Both the position numbers and the translations under genes were made by a program. From contig NZ_CP114058.1 of assembly GCF_026967475.1 (NCBI RefSeq), positions 3,658,001 through 3,722,000 on the forward strand: DNA of 64,000 nt, in the 5' to 3' direction. Below are positions 12,330-19,750 of the stretch, piece by piece (position 1 is the first letter of the stretch; each line of letters starts with the position of its first letter). The notes below the pieces were generated by a model. That model did no database searches, was not told the DNA's origin, and worked only from the letters and a program-made list of their open reading frames with translations. This stretch comes from Rouxiella chamberiensis. Its GTDB lineage: Bacteria > Pseudomonadota > Gammaproteobacteria > Enterobacterales > Enterobacteriaceae.

Positions 12330-12368
12330 GCAGGGAAAAGGTGCCGGCTCGCGGCACGCATTCCCTGC
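12330..12368. repeat. Two-tier inverted repeat after glnG
   Basis: Outer arms gcaggga / tccctgc (12330-12336, 12362-12368) enclose inner arms gtgcc / ggcac (12341-12345, 12353-12357). It starts 17 bases after the glnG stop and precedes the terminator. It could stabilise the 3' end of glnALG mRNA. No second copy was seen in the window. Confidence 0.6.
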
Positions 12369-12379
12369 CAAAAAGGAGA

Positions 12380-12408
12380 CCCGGCCCCTAAAGCCGGGCT
12401 TTTTTTTG
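12380..12408 (+). terminator. Rho-independent terminator of glnALG
   Basis: cccggc / gccggg (12380-12385 and 12393-12398) followed by a long T run. It marks the left edge of the accessory segment. The bases from here to 12793 hold no gene that I can support; they should include the promoter of the transporter operon, but I see no clear -35/-10 pair. Confidence 0.88.
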
Positions 12409-12793
12409 CCTTTTTCCCGTCCTGCCGCCCTTTCACCCGCGCGATTTATTTGTCCTTGCTCACAAACTCGATACACGGTTTACCCTGCTAAACCGCGCTC
12501 AAAAACATTCTGTTACCGCGAAAATCCCCTGCACGGCTGCTGCGAATTTTCTTAAAAGTCCCTATTATCAAGGTCGACAGGGCAATTCGAACCTAACGGT
12601 ACGTTTTTAGTTTAAATTTTCAACATATTTTGAAGCATTTATCATTCCCTGCAGGAATCAATCCATAAAACCAGATGCGGTTCTTAACGCAGTGTTACTG
12701 ACATAATCTTTAGAAATAACCCAAAAGAAACAAGCAGCTAACAATAGCTGTGATGACCGATTTTTTATCTCTCCCCTACAGAGGAATGAAGCG

Positions 12794-14083
12794 ATGCTGG
12801 TGACCCTGAGTATATTGATGCTCGTTTTCTTTATCTTTTGCCTGATGACAAAACGGCTGTCGGCCCTGACCGCATTGATCATTATTCCCACCATTTTTGC
12901 GCTGATTGGTGGCTTCTACGCCAACATCGGCAAATACATGATGGATGGCATTCGCATGGTTGCGCCCAACGGCGTGATGATTATTTTTGCGATGCTGTAT
13001 TTCATGGTGATGACCGAAGCCGGTATGTTTGACCCGCTGGTAAAACGCGTCATCAAGATGGTGAAAGGCGACCCGGTAAAAATCTTCCTGGGAACGGTTC
13101 TGCTGGCCTTTATCGTCGCACTGGACGGTGATGGTGCCACTATCTACATCATCGTGCTGTCGGCCTTCCTGCCTATCTACAAACGCCTCGGGCTTTCGCT
13201 GCCGATGGTCTGCTGCCTGCTGCTTCAGGTGTCAGGACTGGGCAACATGGTGCCGTGGGGCGGTCCGACCGCGCGTGCCGCCACCTCGATGCACGTAGAC
13301 ATCGGCCAGATGTTTGTGCCGATGGTGCCCGCGCTGATAGCCAGCGCCATCTGGACCTTCGTGCTGGCCTATATCTTTGGCCGTCGCGAGCGCGCACGTC
13401 TGGGACCGACCCTCAATATCAACTTCGAACATGCCATAGAAGATCAAAACCGCAGTCGCGGCGCAAAAACCTTCTACTTTAATTGGGCTTTAACCATTTT
13501 GTTGATAATTGGTTTATGTATCGAAGTGTTGCCGTTAAGCTATCTGTTCATGATTGCGGCCTGTCTGGCGCTGATTGTTAACTTCCCGGACCTGACGGCA
13601 CAAAAAGAGCAGTTGGAACAACATGCTCCACCGATTCTTGCCGTCTCGAGCCTTATCTTTGCCGCCGGAGTATTTACCGGTGTGTTCACGGAACCGGGGA
13701 TGGTTAATGCGGTGGGCAGTGCCCTGCTCAACGTTATCCCGCAAGCTCTGGGTCCGTACATGGCCGTAGTGACTGCCGTGCTGAGCATTCCGATGACCTG
13801 GCTTGTGTCCAACGATGTGTTCTATTTTGGCGTGCTGCCGGTGCTGGCAGATACCGCCAAACATCATGGCATTACCGCTATCGAAATGGCGCGCGCGGCA
13901 TTGATGGGCCAGCCGGTGCATATTCTGAGCCCGCTGGTGGCATCGACCTATCTGGTGGTGAGCATGCTGAAACTCGATTATTCGGAGAATCAGTACTTCA
14001 CCTTTAAATGGTCTCTGGTAAGCAGCCTGATACTGATTGCAGTCTCCCTGCTTACCGGGATCTTCCCTTTCTACGCTGCATAG
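12794..14083 (+). CDS. CitMHS-family citrate/divalent-metal symporter
   Basis: Inner-membrane secondary transporter of 429 residues with about 11-12 hydrophobic helices. Family members (for example Bacillus CitM and CitH) bring in citrate bound to a divalent metal with protons. Supporting segments are VALDGDGATIYIIVLSAFLPIY and GLGNMVPWGGPTARAA, typical of CitMHS, plus a C-terminal half that repeats the first in pattern. The actual substrate could be another tri- or dicarboxylate. A GAGGAATG ribosome site precedes ATG 12794. The TerC gene begins 8 bases after its stop, so the two form an operon. It is absent from this position in E. coli. Confidence 0.85.
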   Translation: MLVTLSILMLVFFIFCLMTKRLSALTALIIIPTIFALIGGFYANIGKYMMDGIRMVAPNGVMIIFAMLYFMVMTEAGMFDPLVKRVIKMVKGDPVKIFLGTVLLAFIVALDGDGATIYIIVLSAFLPIYKRLGLSLPMVCCLLLQVSGLGNMVPWGGPTARAATSMHVDIGQMFVPMVPALIASAIWTFVLAYIFGRRERARLGPTLNINFEHAIEDQNRSRGAKTFYFNWALTILLIIGLCIEVLPLSYLFMIAACLALIVNFPDLTAQKEQLEQHAPPILAVSSLIFAAGVFTGVFTEPGMVNAVGSALLNVIPQALGPYMAVVTAVLSIPMTWLVSNDVFYFGVLPVLADTAKHHGITAIEMARAALMGQPVHILSPLVASTYLVVSMLKLDYSENQYFTFKWSLVSSLILIAVSLLTGIFPFYAA

Positions 14084-14091
14084 AGTGTTTT

Positions 14092-14775
14092 ATGACCTGG
14101 TTATTTGATCAATGGGATTTCATTGTCATCCTGCTCCAAATTATTGTAATCGACCTGCTGCTGGGCGGTGACAACGCGGTGGTTATCGCGATGGCCTGCC
14201 GTAAACTGCCCGCCCATCAGCGCAACAAGGCGATTGTCATCGGTACGATTGGTGCGATTGTGGCGCGCGTGGTCTTGTTGATTGTCGCGGTAAGCCTGCT
14301 GAACCTGCCTTATCTGAAGCTGGTCGGTGGACTGTTGCTGCTGTGGATTGGCATCAAGCTTGTCGCCAACGAAGACGAAGAGAGCGATATCAAGAGCGCC
14401 ACCAGCCTCTGGAAAACGGCAATGACTATCGTGGTGGCCGACGTGGTGATGTCACTGGATAACGTATTGGCGGTGGCTGCTGCCGGTAAAGGCGATTTCC
14501 TGGTGGTGGCGCTGGGCGTCGTTATCAGTATTCCTATCATCGTGGCAGGCAGCAAGCTGGTGCTGGCGATTATCAACCGCTTCCCGGCGGTGGTGATGCT
14601 GGGTGGTGCGCTGATTGGCTGGATTGCAGGCAGCATGCTGGTCGAAGACCCGGCGATTGCGCATCTGAAAATGGCGACCATCAATCATCTGCCTACCATC
14701 GGCGGTATCGTTGGCGCGGTGCTGGTACTCTTGATTGGCATGGGTAAGGGCAAGCTTGCAGAAAGAAGCAGCTGA
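14092..14775 (+). CDS. TerC-family integral membrane protein (putative metal exporter)
   Basis: Protein of 227 residues with seven or more hydrophobic helices. It carries the two TerC signatures with conserved aspartates in membrane helices: DLLLGGDNAVVIAMA near residues 17-31 and DVVMSLDNVLAVAA in the middle. TerC relatives in Bacillus (MeeF, MeeY) and E. coli (Alx) export manganese; others are linked to tellurite resistance. I chose ATG 14092 (MTWLFDQWDF); a longer frame from 14008 would overlap the transporter. Being next to a metal-citrate importer suggests removal of the metal that enters with the acid. That is inference. Confidence 0.85.
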   Translation: MTWLFDQWDFIVILLQIIVIDLLLGGDNAVVIAMACRKLPAHQRNKAIVIGTIGAIVARVVLLIVAVSLLNLPYLKLVGGLLLLWIGIKLVANEDEESDIKSATSLWKTAMTIVVADVVMSLDNVLAVAAAGKGDFLVVALGVVISIPIIVAGSKLVLAIINRFPAVVMLGGALIGWIAGSMLVEDPAIAHLKMATINHLPTIGGIVGAVLVLLIGMGKGKLAERSS

Positions 14776-14822
14776 TTTTCGCGCCTTCCCCGCACTGAAA
14801 AGATGCCATTGCGCTTAAAAAG

Positions 14823-14854
14823 AAAACCCCAGAGGAAATTCCGCTGGGGTTTTT
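14823..14854. terminator. Bidirectional terminator between TerC and GlcG-like genes
   Basis: aaaaccccag / ctggggtttt (14823-14832 and 14844-14853) has T runs on both strands. It ends the rightward transporter operon and the leftward GlcG-like operon, which converge here. Confidence 0.85.
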
Positions 14855-14878
14855 GTTTATCCGGACCTTATTGCCTGA

Positions 14879-15349
14879 TTACTTGAAGCTCTCGGCGGCG
14901 GTCTGGGCAATCGCGATTTCATTCGGGTTGGCGGAGCCGCTGACTCCCACAGAACCGATAACGCTGTTTTTGAACATCACCGGATTACCGCCGCCCAATG
15001 GCACCATGCCAGGCAGCGTGGCGATGGCAGGCTCCGTGCCGTTGGCGCGGCCCATGTATTTGTCGGTTGGCGTATGATACAGCGCACCGGCACGAGCTTT
15101 CAGGATGGAGGAGTCGATGCAGCCTACCGGCGCGTTGTCCATACGTTTGAAGGCCAGCAGTTGACCTGCCTGATCCAGTACCGCGATACAGACATTGGCA
15201 TGCAGGCTTTCGGCTTTTTCAGTCGCGACGGAAATAAGCTTTTCCGCATCGCTGTAAGAAAGAATAGTTTGGGTCATGGTGGCGTTGGCGGAAAAGGCAC
15301 TCAGGCTGCCAAGGGAACAAAGAGCAGCCAACATCAGTAATTTCTTCAC
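14879..15349 (-). CDS. Exported GlcG/HbpS-family protein, copy 1
   Basis: Protein of 156 residues with a Sec signal peptide (MKKLLMLAALCSLGSLSAFS-ANA). The rest is one GlcG/HbpS/PduO-C-type domain: VAVLD-like strand (IAVLDQAGQLLAF), the helix-loop KARAGALYHTPT, then PLGGGNPV and IGSVGVSG. The family includes Streptomyces HbpS, an extracellular haem-binding redox sensor, and GlcG of glycolate operons, whose function is unclear. The mature part keeps two cysteines (in ANVCIAV and PVGCIDS). It is a paralogue of the next upstream gene, 156 bases away on the same strand. Function not known. Confidence 0.85.
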   Translation of the reverse strand: MKKLLMLAALCSLGSLSAFSANATMTQTILSYSDAEKLISVATEKAESLHANVCIAVLDQAGQLLAFKRMDNAPVGCIDSSILKARAGALYHTPTDKYMGRANGTEPAIATLPGMVPLGGGNPVMFKNSVIGSVGVSGSANPNEIAIAQTAAESFK

Positions 15350-15505
15350 GGTAAAACCCCTATATCATTAATAATATGGAAAGTAAGAGCAGGATGAAAA
15401 TGACTAGATAAATAATGTGATTGATACAACAGCCGCCGTCTCATTTAATATGAACAATTAATAATGCGAGACGACGGTAAAACCTGAGAGTCTTATTTCA
15501 ACGTT

Positions 15506-15983
15506 TTATTTCAGCGCAGTTAATGCGGCTTTGGCGGCTTCGTTATCCACATCGCCATTAGGGGTACTGACCCCAATAGCGCCGACAACCTGGCCATCCA
15601 GTTTAATAGGAATACCGCCGCCAAAAGGTAAAATACGTGGGTTGCCCAAAATATTCAAATTTCCCTGAGCAATTTTTTGCTGATAGGTATCGGTAGGCTG
15701 ACCGAAATAAGCGGAGGTTTTGGCTTTCTCGGGTGCCAGGGCAATATTGGCCGGCGTTGAACCGTCAAGGCGGTCAAAAGTAATCAGTTGACCGGCAGCA
15801 TCGACAATGGCAACTGCGCCGCCGATGTGGTGCGATTTAATGGTATCTTCCGCTTTTTGCAGCAAGACGTTGGCCTGATCGCGGGTCAGTACAGGAACCG
15901 CGGGTGATACCGTCTTCCGCTGCCTGTGCGGCAAAACCGGCCAGCAGTCCAGATACCAGTAGTGCACAAGTTACTTTCTTCAT
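15506..15983 (-). CDS. Exported GlcG/HbpS-family protein, copy 2 (frameshifted after signal peptide)
   Basis: Paralogue of copy 1: VAIVDAAGQLITFDRLDG, then PFGGGIPIK and VGAIGVSTPNGD. About 158 residues. Read from ATG 15981-15983 the protein starts MKKVTCALLVSGLLAGFAAQ, a clear signal peptide, but the frame then leaves the domain. Removing one C of the doublet at 15917-15918 (G on the coding strand) joins it to AKTVSPAVPVLTRDQA and the whole domain. An alternative start in the domain's own frame would give an unlikely N-terminus. The gene lies between copy 1 and the DoxX gene and is probably cotranscribed with both. Confidence 0.8.
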
Positions 15984-16059
15984 AGCAAATCTCACTTTTT
16001 ATAACACATTATGCGGGCACGAAAATCGTCGCCCGCCACGTCGGATATCGAGCAGAATA

Positions 16060-16494
16060 TCAGGCCGCACTCTTATTCATGCCGTTGATTTTATTATTTT
16101 TGTTACCAAACTTTTGCTTAATCAGGTAATCCAGACTCCAGCGGCCCGGACCGTTTACCACCAGCAGCAGGAAACCGGCAGCGCAGGAAGCATTTTTCAG
16201 CCAGACCATCAGGTGGGCGTGGCTGTATCCCTGATAAAACAGGAAACCGGCGACAATAGAGAACACGGCCATAAAGATAGAGGTGAAGCGCGTCAGGAAA
16301 CCAAAGGCAATGGCAATACCGCCACCGACCTCAAGCAGAACGACCAGCGGCAGGAAGAACGCGGGCACATTGTTTTGCGCCATGAGCGCAACGTTGTCGG
16401 AATAATGAACAATTTTATCGGCACCTGATGCAAAAAACAGCCCAACGGCCAAAATACGCGCTACGACATAAGCCAGATCTGAAGATTTATTCAT
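16060..16494 (-). CDS. DoxX-family inner-membrane protein
   Basis: Protein of 144 residues with four hydrophobic helices and the DoxX pattern (RILAVGLFFASGADKIVHY, then LLEVGGGIAIAFG). DoxX relatives include quinone-linked oxidoreductase subunits and a mycobacterial protein that works with superoxide dismutase in thiol and oxidative stress. It is the first gene of a leftward set, 76 bases before GlcG-like copy 2. The order suggests a membrane partner for the two periplasmic GlcG-like proteins. Function is otherwise unknown. Confidence 0.85.
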   Translation of the reverse strand: MNKSSDLAYVVARILAVGLFFASGADKIVHYSDNVALMAQNNVPAFFLPLVVLLEVGGGIAIAFGFLTRFTSIFMAVFSIVAGFLFYQGYSHAHLMVWLKNASCAAGFLLLVVNGPGRWSLDYLIKQKFGNKNNKINGMNKSAA

Positions 16495-16676
16495 ATTTTA
16501 TTTCGCTACGTTAATAATAAATGGGTGTATCCCTTCGTCTTCCCAACGACAGTATTATTAGCTGTGATTTGAAATCCGGCAGGATAAATTGACATTGCAG
16601 AAAATTAAAACTCACCAACCGATAACATTTGTAATACATTTTTATCACGCTGACACGTTTGAAAACAGTATCAATC

Positions 16677-16690
16677 GGTTATCGATAACC
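16677..16690. promoter_or_regulatory. Palindrome in the DoxX upstream region
   Basis: GGTTATCGATAACC is a perfect 14-base palindrome, about 183 bases upstream of the DoxX start. A related half (aaccgataac) lies at 16617-16626. The gap 16495-16923 is AT-rich and holds no gene that I can support. The palindrome is a candidate operator for the leftward DoxX-GlcG transcript; the regulator is unknown. Confidence 0.4.
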
Positions 16691-16923
16691 TTCACTCTGG
16701 TTATTTATCACTGAGGGGAATTATTTAATTGTTGTTTATTTCGGCGGAAAGGGAATTATTCTCCGGGAAATTCTGCCCAGAGAATAAATAGGCACTTTTT
16801 GTATAAGCGAAAACCTCGGCGCGCTCACAAAATAGTTTTTTATTGGTTGCCGTGACTAATTATTTATTGATCCGTGTCTCTGCGATGCTTATAACGCAAT
16901 AACCTTTCTTTTAGAGAGGGCGA

Positions 16924-17814
16924 TTATTGATAATTCCAAATCTTCTCGGCTATCTGCACAAAATGGCGCGCGACCGGCGACAATTCGCTCCAGGAGTGAA
17001 ACTGCAAGCCAAAGGTACGCGGCATGACCAGCAGCGGCATCGGGATTTCCACCAGCGGAATGGCCGGTTGAATCTCTTCCAGCGCGCGTCGCGAAACAAA
17101 GCTCAACAGATTGGTTTCGACAATGACCGAATGCAGCGTGGCAATGGAGTTGGCTTCAATCTGGATACGCGGCGGCGGATAACCCCCTGCCCGCAAGCGC
17201 TGCTCCAGCCACTGACGTGTGGCCACTTTCTTGGACGGCAGCAGCCAGTTGTACTGATCGAGCTGTTCCGAGTTCGGGTGTATTCCGGCCAGCGGGTGAT
17301 CCTTGCTGGCCACCAGCACCACCGGATCGTCGAGCAGAGGACGCGAGATAAACTCGTTACTCTTTTCAGGCAGAAAACCCAGAATAATGTCGAGCTGCTT
17401 CTCGCGCAGCGTACTTTGCAGCAGATCATTCATGCCGACCTTGACGTCCAGCCGCACACTGGGTGCTTCTTCGAGCAGGCGCTTTGCCAGTTGCGGCAGC
17501 ATGAATTCGGCCGCCGTCGCCGCAGCCCCCAGACGAATATGCCCGGCGGTGCCTTCGGCCAACGCGCTCATGTCGCGCTGGGTGACTTCCATATCCTGTA
17601 CGATTCTTTGAGCTCGCTCACAAAGTAGCAACCCCGCTTCGGTCAAACGAATCCCTCTACCGACCTTTAAAATCAGTCGAGTATTGTAGATTTTCTCGAG
17701 TCTCTGGATGCATTTTGTCAGTGCGGGTTGAGTGATACCAAGGGTTATCGCGGCACGTCCCAGATGTCCTGTGTCCTGAATTGCCAGGAAATAGCGTAGG
17801 TATTTCAGTTCCAT
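16924..17814 (-). CDS. LysR-family transcriptional regulator
   Basis: Protein of 296 residues: a winged helix-turn-helix at the N-terminus (RYFLAIQDTGHLGRAA, ITQPALTKCIQRLEK) and a periplasmic-binding-like effector domain from about residue 92. I chose ATG 17814 (MELKYLRYF) because GAGGA sits 5 bases upstream; a frame extending to 17835 is possible but less LysR-like. It is divergent from the dehydrogenase gene with 94 bases between starts, the classic arrangement for a LysR protein controlling its neighbour. The inducer is probably the substrate or product of that operon. Confidence 0.92.
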   Translation of the reverse strand: MELKYLRYFLAIQDTGHLGRAAITLGITQPALTKCIQRLEKIYNTRLILKVGRGIRLTEAGLLLCERAQRIVQDMEVTQRDMSALAEGTAGHIRLGAAATAAEFMLPQLAKRLLEEAPSVRLDVKVGMNDLLQSTLREKQLDIILGFLPEKSNEFISRPLLDDPVVLVASKDHPLAGIHPNSEQLDQYNWLLPSKKVATRQWLEQRLRAGGYPPPRIQIEANSIATLHSVIVETNLLSFVSRRALEEIQPAIPLVEIPMPLLVMPRTFGLQFHSWSELSPVARHFVQIAEKIWNYQ

Positions 17815-17834
17815 TCCATTCCTCGTAGGAATCA

Positions 17835-17863
17835 ATAAATAAAATTCAGGCGTTATGATTTAT
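17835..17863. promoter_or_regulatory. Possible LysR-type operator
   Basis: The short divergent region contains ATAAAT (17835-17840) and ATTTAT (17858-17863), an interrupted inverted repeat. LysR proteins bind such AT-rich dyads between divergent genes. Weak evidence: the region is AT-rich throughout. Confidence 0.3.
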
Positions 17864-17908
17864 CTTTTAACAGTGCCAATATGGGTAAAAATAGCACTGG
17901 AGTAGCGT

Positions 17909-18889
17909 ATGACCTATAAGTTTTTGATGACCGCACCGGCCCTTGGCGCGGCGGGCCGCAAGGTTTTGGCGGACGCAGGTTGCGAAGTGGATTACCTGCA
18001 AAATGCCAACGACGGACAGGAAGTCGAACAGTTGATGGCAACCCATGCCTATGACGCCGTGATTTCCCGCACGGTAACCTTGTCTGCCAAGGCAATTGAA
18101 TCCTGCCCTTCGCTGAAAATTATCTGCAAGCACGGCGTGGGGGTGACCAACATCGACGTCGCCGCCGCGACTGCGCGCGCTATTCCTGTTCTGACGACCC
18201 CGGCAACCAATGCCCAGTCGGTCGCCGAACTGACGGTGGGCCTGATGCTGAGCGCCGCCCGTCAACTGCCGTTCTTCCAGCATGAAATTGCCGAAGGCCG
18301 CTGGACGCGCAGCAGCGAAGGCATCGAGCTTTATGGCAAGACGCTGGGTCTGGTCGGCTACGGCGAGATTGGTCGTCGCGTGGCGCACATCGCCAAGGCC
18401 ATCGGCATGCGTACCGCTTTCTTCGATCCGGCCATTCCTCAGGGAACCGATTCTTCCGACGCCGTGCAGTATGCAACCTTGCAGGAACTCCTGAAAAACA
18501 GCAACGTGCTGAGCCTGCACTGCCCGGTCAACAAGGCGACACGCCTGATGCTGAATGCCGACACGCTGGCTCAGCTGCCGCCACGCGCTATCGTTATCAA
18601 TACCTCTCGCGGTGAGCTTATCGACGAGCCTGCTCTCGCGCAGGCGTTGACTGACGGCAAACTCGCCGCGGCCGGTCTCGACACCGTGGCCGTAGAGCCA
18701 CTCCCTCTTGACCATCCCTTCCGTCAATTCAGCAATATCGTCATGACTCCGCATATCGGCGGCACGACGCCTGAAGCACTGGATGCCGTGGCACGTTCCG
18801 CCGCGCAGCAGTGTCTGGACTTTTTACAACAGCAGCGGATCAACGCGCGCGCCTGTGTAAATCCTGAAGTTTTGAATAAAGGAGAGTAA
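17909..18889 (+). CDS. NAD-dependent D-2-hydroxyacid dehydrogenase
   Basis: Cytoplasmic enzyme of 326 residues that interconverts a 2-hydroxyacid and a 2-oxoacid with NAD(P). It has the Rossmann motif GYGEIG (Gly150, Gly152, Gly155) and the catalytic set Arg234 (NTSRGELID), Glu263 (AVEPLP) and His282 (TPHIGG). It resembles SerA-like phosphoglycerate dehydrogenases without the regulatory ACT domain; KHGVGVTNID is the substrate-loop region. The aldolase-like gene starts 3 bases after its stop. The specific substrate is unknown; the neighbour suggests that its product is a 4-hydroxy-2-oxoacid. Confidence 0.9.
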   Translation: MTYKFLMTAPALGAAGRKVLADAGCEVDYLQNANDGQEVEQLMATHAYDAVISRTVTLSAKAIESCPSLKIICKHGVGVTNIDVAAATARAIPVLTTPATNAQSVAELTVGLMLSAARQLPFFQHEIAEGRWTRSSEGIELYGKTLGLVGYGEIGRRVAHIAKAIGMRTAFFDPAIPQGTDSSDAVQYATLQELLKNSNVLSLHCPVNKATRLMLNADTLAQLPPRAIVINTSRGELIDEPALAQALTDGKLAAAGLDTVAVEPLPLDHPFRQFSNIVMTPHIGGTTPEALDAVARSAAQQCLDFLQQQRINARACVNPEVLNKGE

Positions 18890-18892
18890 CGA

Positions 18893-19585
18893 ATGACTTC
18901 TCGCAGCGAATGGCCAGCTGGCTACTTTATCGGTTCTCGCGACCATGTGCCTGACTCTGCCACGGTCGAGGCATTCAGCCGTCTGCCGGTCCCGAACATC
19001 GGCGACTGTATGGGCCGCAGCGTTGCCGCCCTTGGGTTACAACCTTATCACGCAGACAGCAAAGCGGTGCTTTGTGGACCGGCACTGACCGTCAAGGTAC
19101 GTCCAGGCGATAACCTGATGATTCACAAGGCCATCGAGATGGCAAAACCGGGCGACGTTATCGTCGTTGATGGTTCCGGCGACCTGACACAGGCGCTGAT
19201 AGGCGGCCTGATGCGCACTTCGGCGCTGACCAAAAAGATTGCCGGTTTCGTCATCGACGGCGCTATCCGTGACTTGAACGAGTGGGCGGAAGGCGGCATC
19301 GCCGTGTTCGCACGTGGCAATACCCTGCGCGGGCCAAGCAAGGACGGTCCGGGCCAGGTGAACGTAACGGTTTCCTGCGCGGGTCTTATCGTCAACCCGG
19401 GCGACCTGATTGTCGGTGATGCGGACGGCGTGATTGCCATTCCTTACGCGGAACTGGATGACCTGTTGCCGAAGGTGCAAAAACACGCGCAGCGTGAAGA
19501 AGAGATTAGAGCGCATAACGCGTCAGGCACCACAGATCCTGAGCGTTTCAACAGCTTACTGCGCGCCAAAGGCTGCCCAGTCTAA
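18893..19585 (+). CDS. RraA-like aldolase (4-hydroxy-4-methyl-2-oxoglutarate aldolase family)
   Basis: Protein of 230 residues with the RraA/HMG-aldolase fold. The catalytic signature of the class II pyruvate aldolases in this family, Gly-x20-Arg-Asp, is present as Gly105 and Arg126-Asp127 (DGAIRDLNEW), so it is probably an enzyme rather than the RNase E inhibitor RraA. Such enzymes split 4-hydroxy-2-oxoacids to pyruvate and a second oxoacid and also decarboxylate oxaloacetate, using Mg or Mn. GAGAG precedes the start, and translation is probably coupled to the dehydrogenase (3-base gap). Other members occur in gallate and protocatechuate breakdown; no ring-cleavage genes are seen here. Confidence 0.88.
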   Translation: MTSRSEWPAGYFIGSRDHVPDSATVEAFSRLPVPNIGDCMGRSVAALGLQPYHADSKAVLCGPALTVKVRPGDNLMIHKAIEMAKPGDVIVVDGSGDLTQALIGGLMRTSALTKKIAGFVIDGAIRDLNEWAEGGIAVFARGNTLRGPSKDGPGQVNVTVSCAGLIVNPGDLIVGDADGVIAIPYAELDDLLPKVQKHAQREEEIRAHNASGTTDPERFNSLLRAKGCPV

Positions 19586-19750
19586 GCAATATAAAAATAT
19601 TTAAACTATCTTTGGGGTGGCAACACCCCTTTTTGCTGCATAAAGAGACGCAAGCAGCATTGCAGGGTCGCGGTCTGGACAAGGGAAATTCTTCTGTCCC
19701 CACGCGAACTCCGTATCAACCTCTGTGTATTATTTTGAAAAGGAGCGGAC

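Noticed and set aside
15904..16428. Plus-strand frame of 174 residues opposite the DoxX gene
   Set aside because: It is the shadow of DoxX and GlcG-like copy 2, both of which have family matches and signal or membrane segments.
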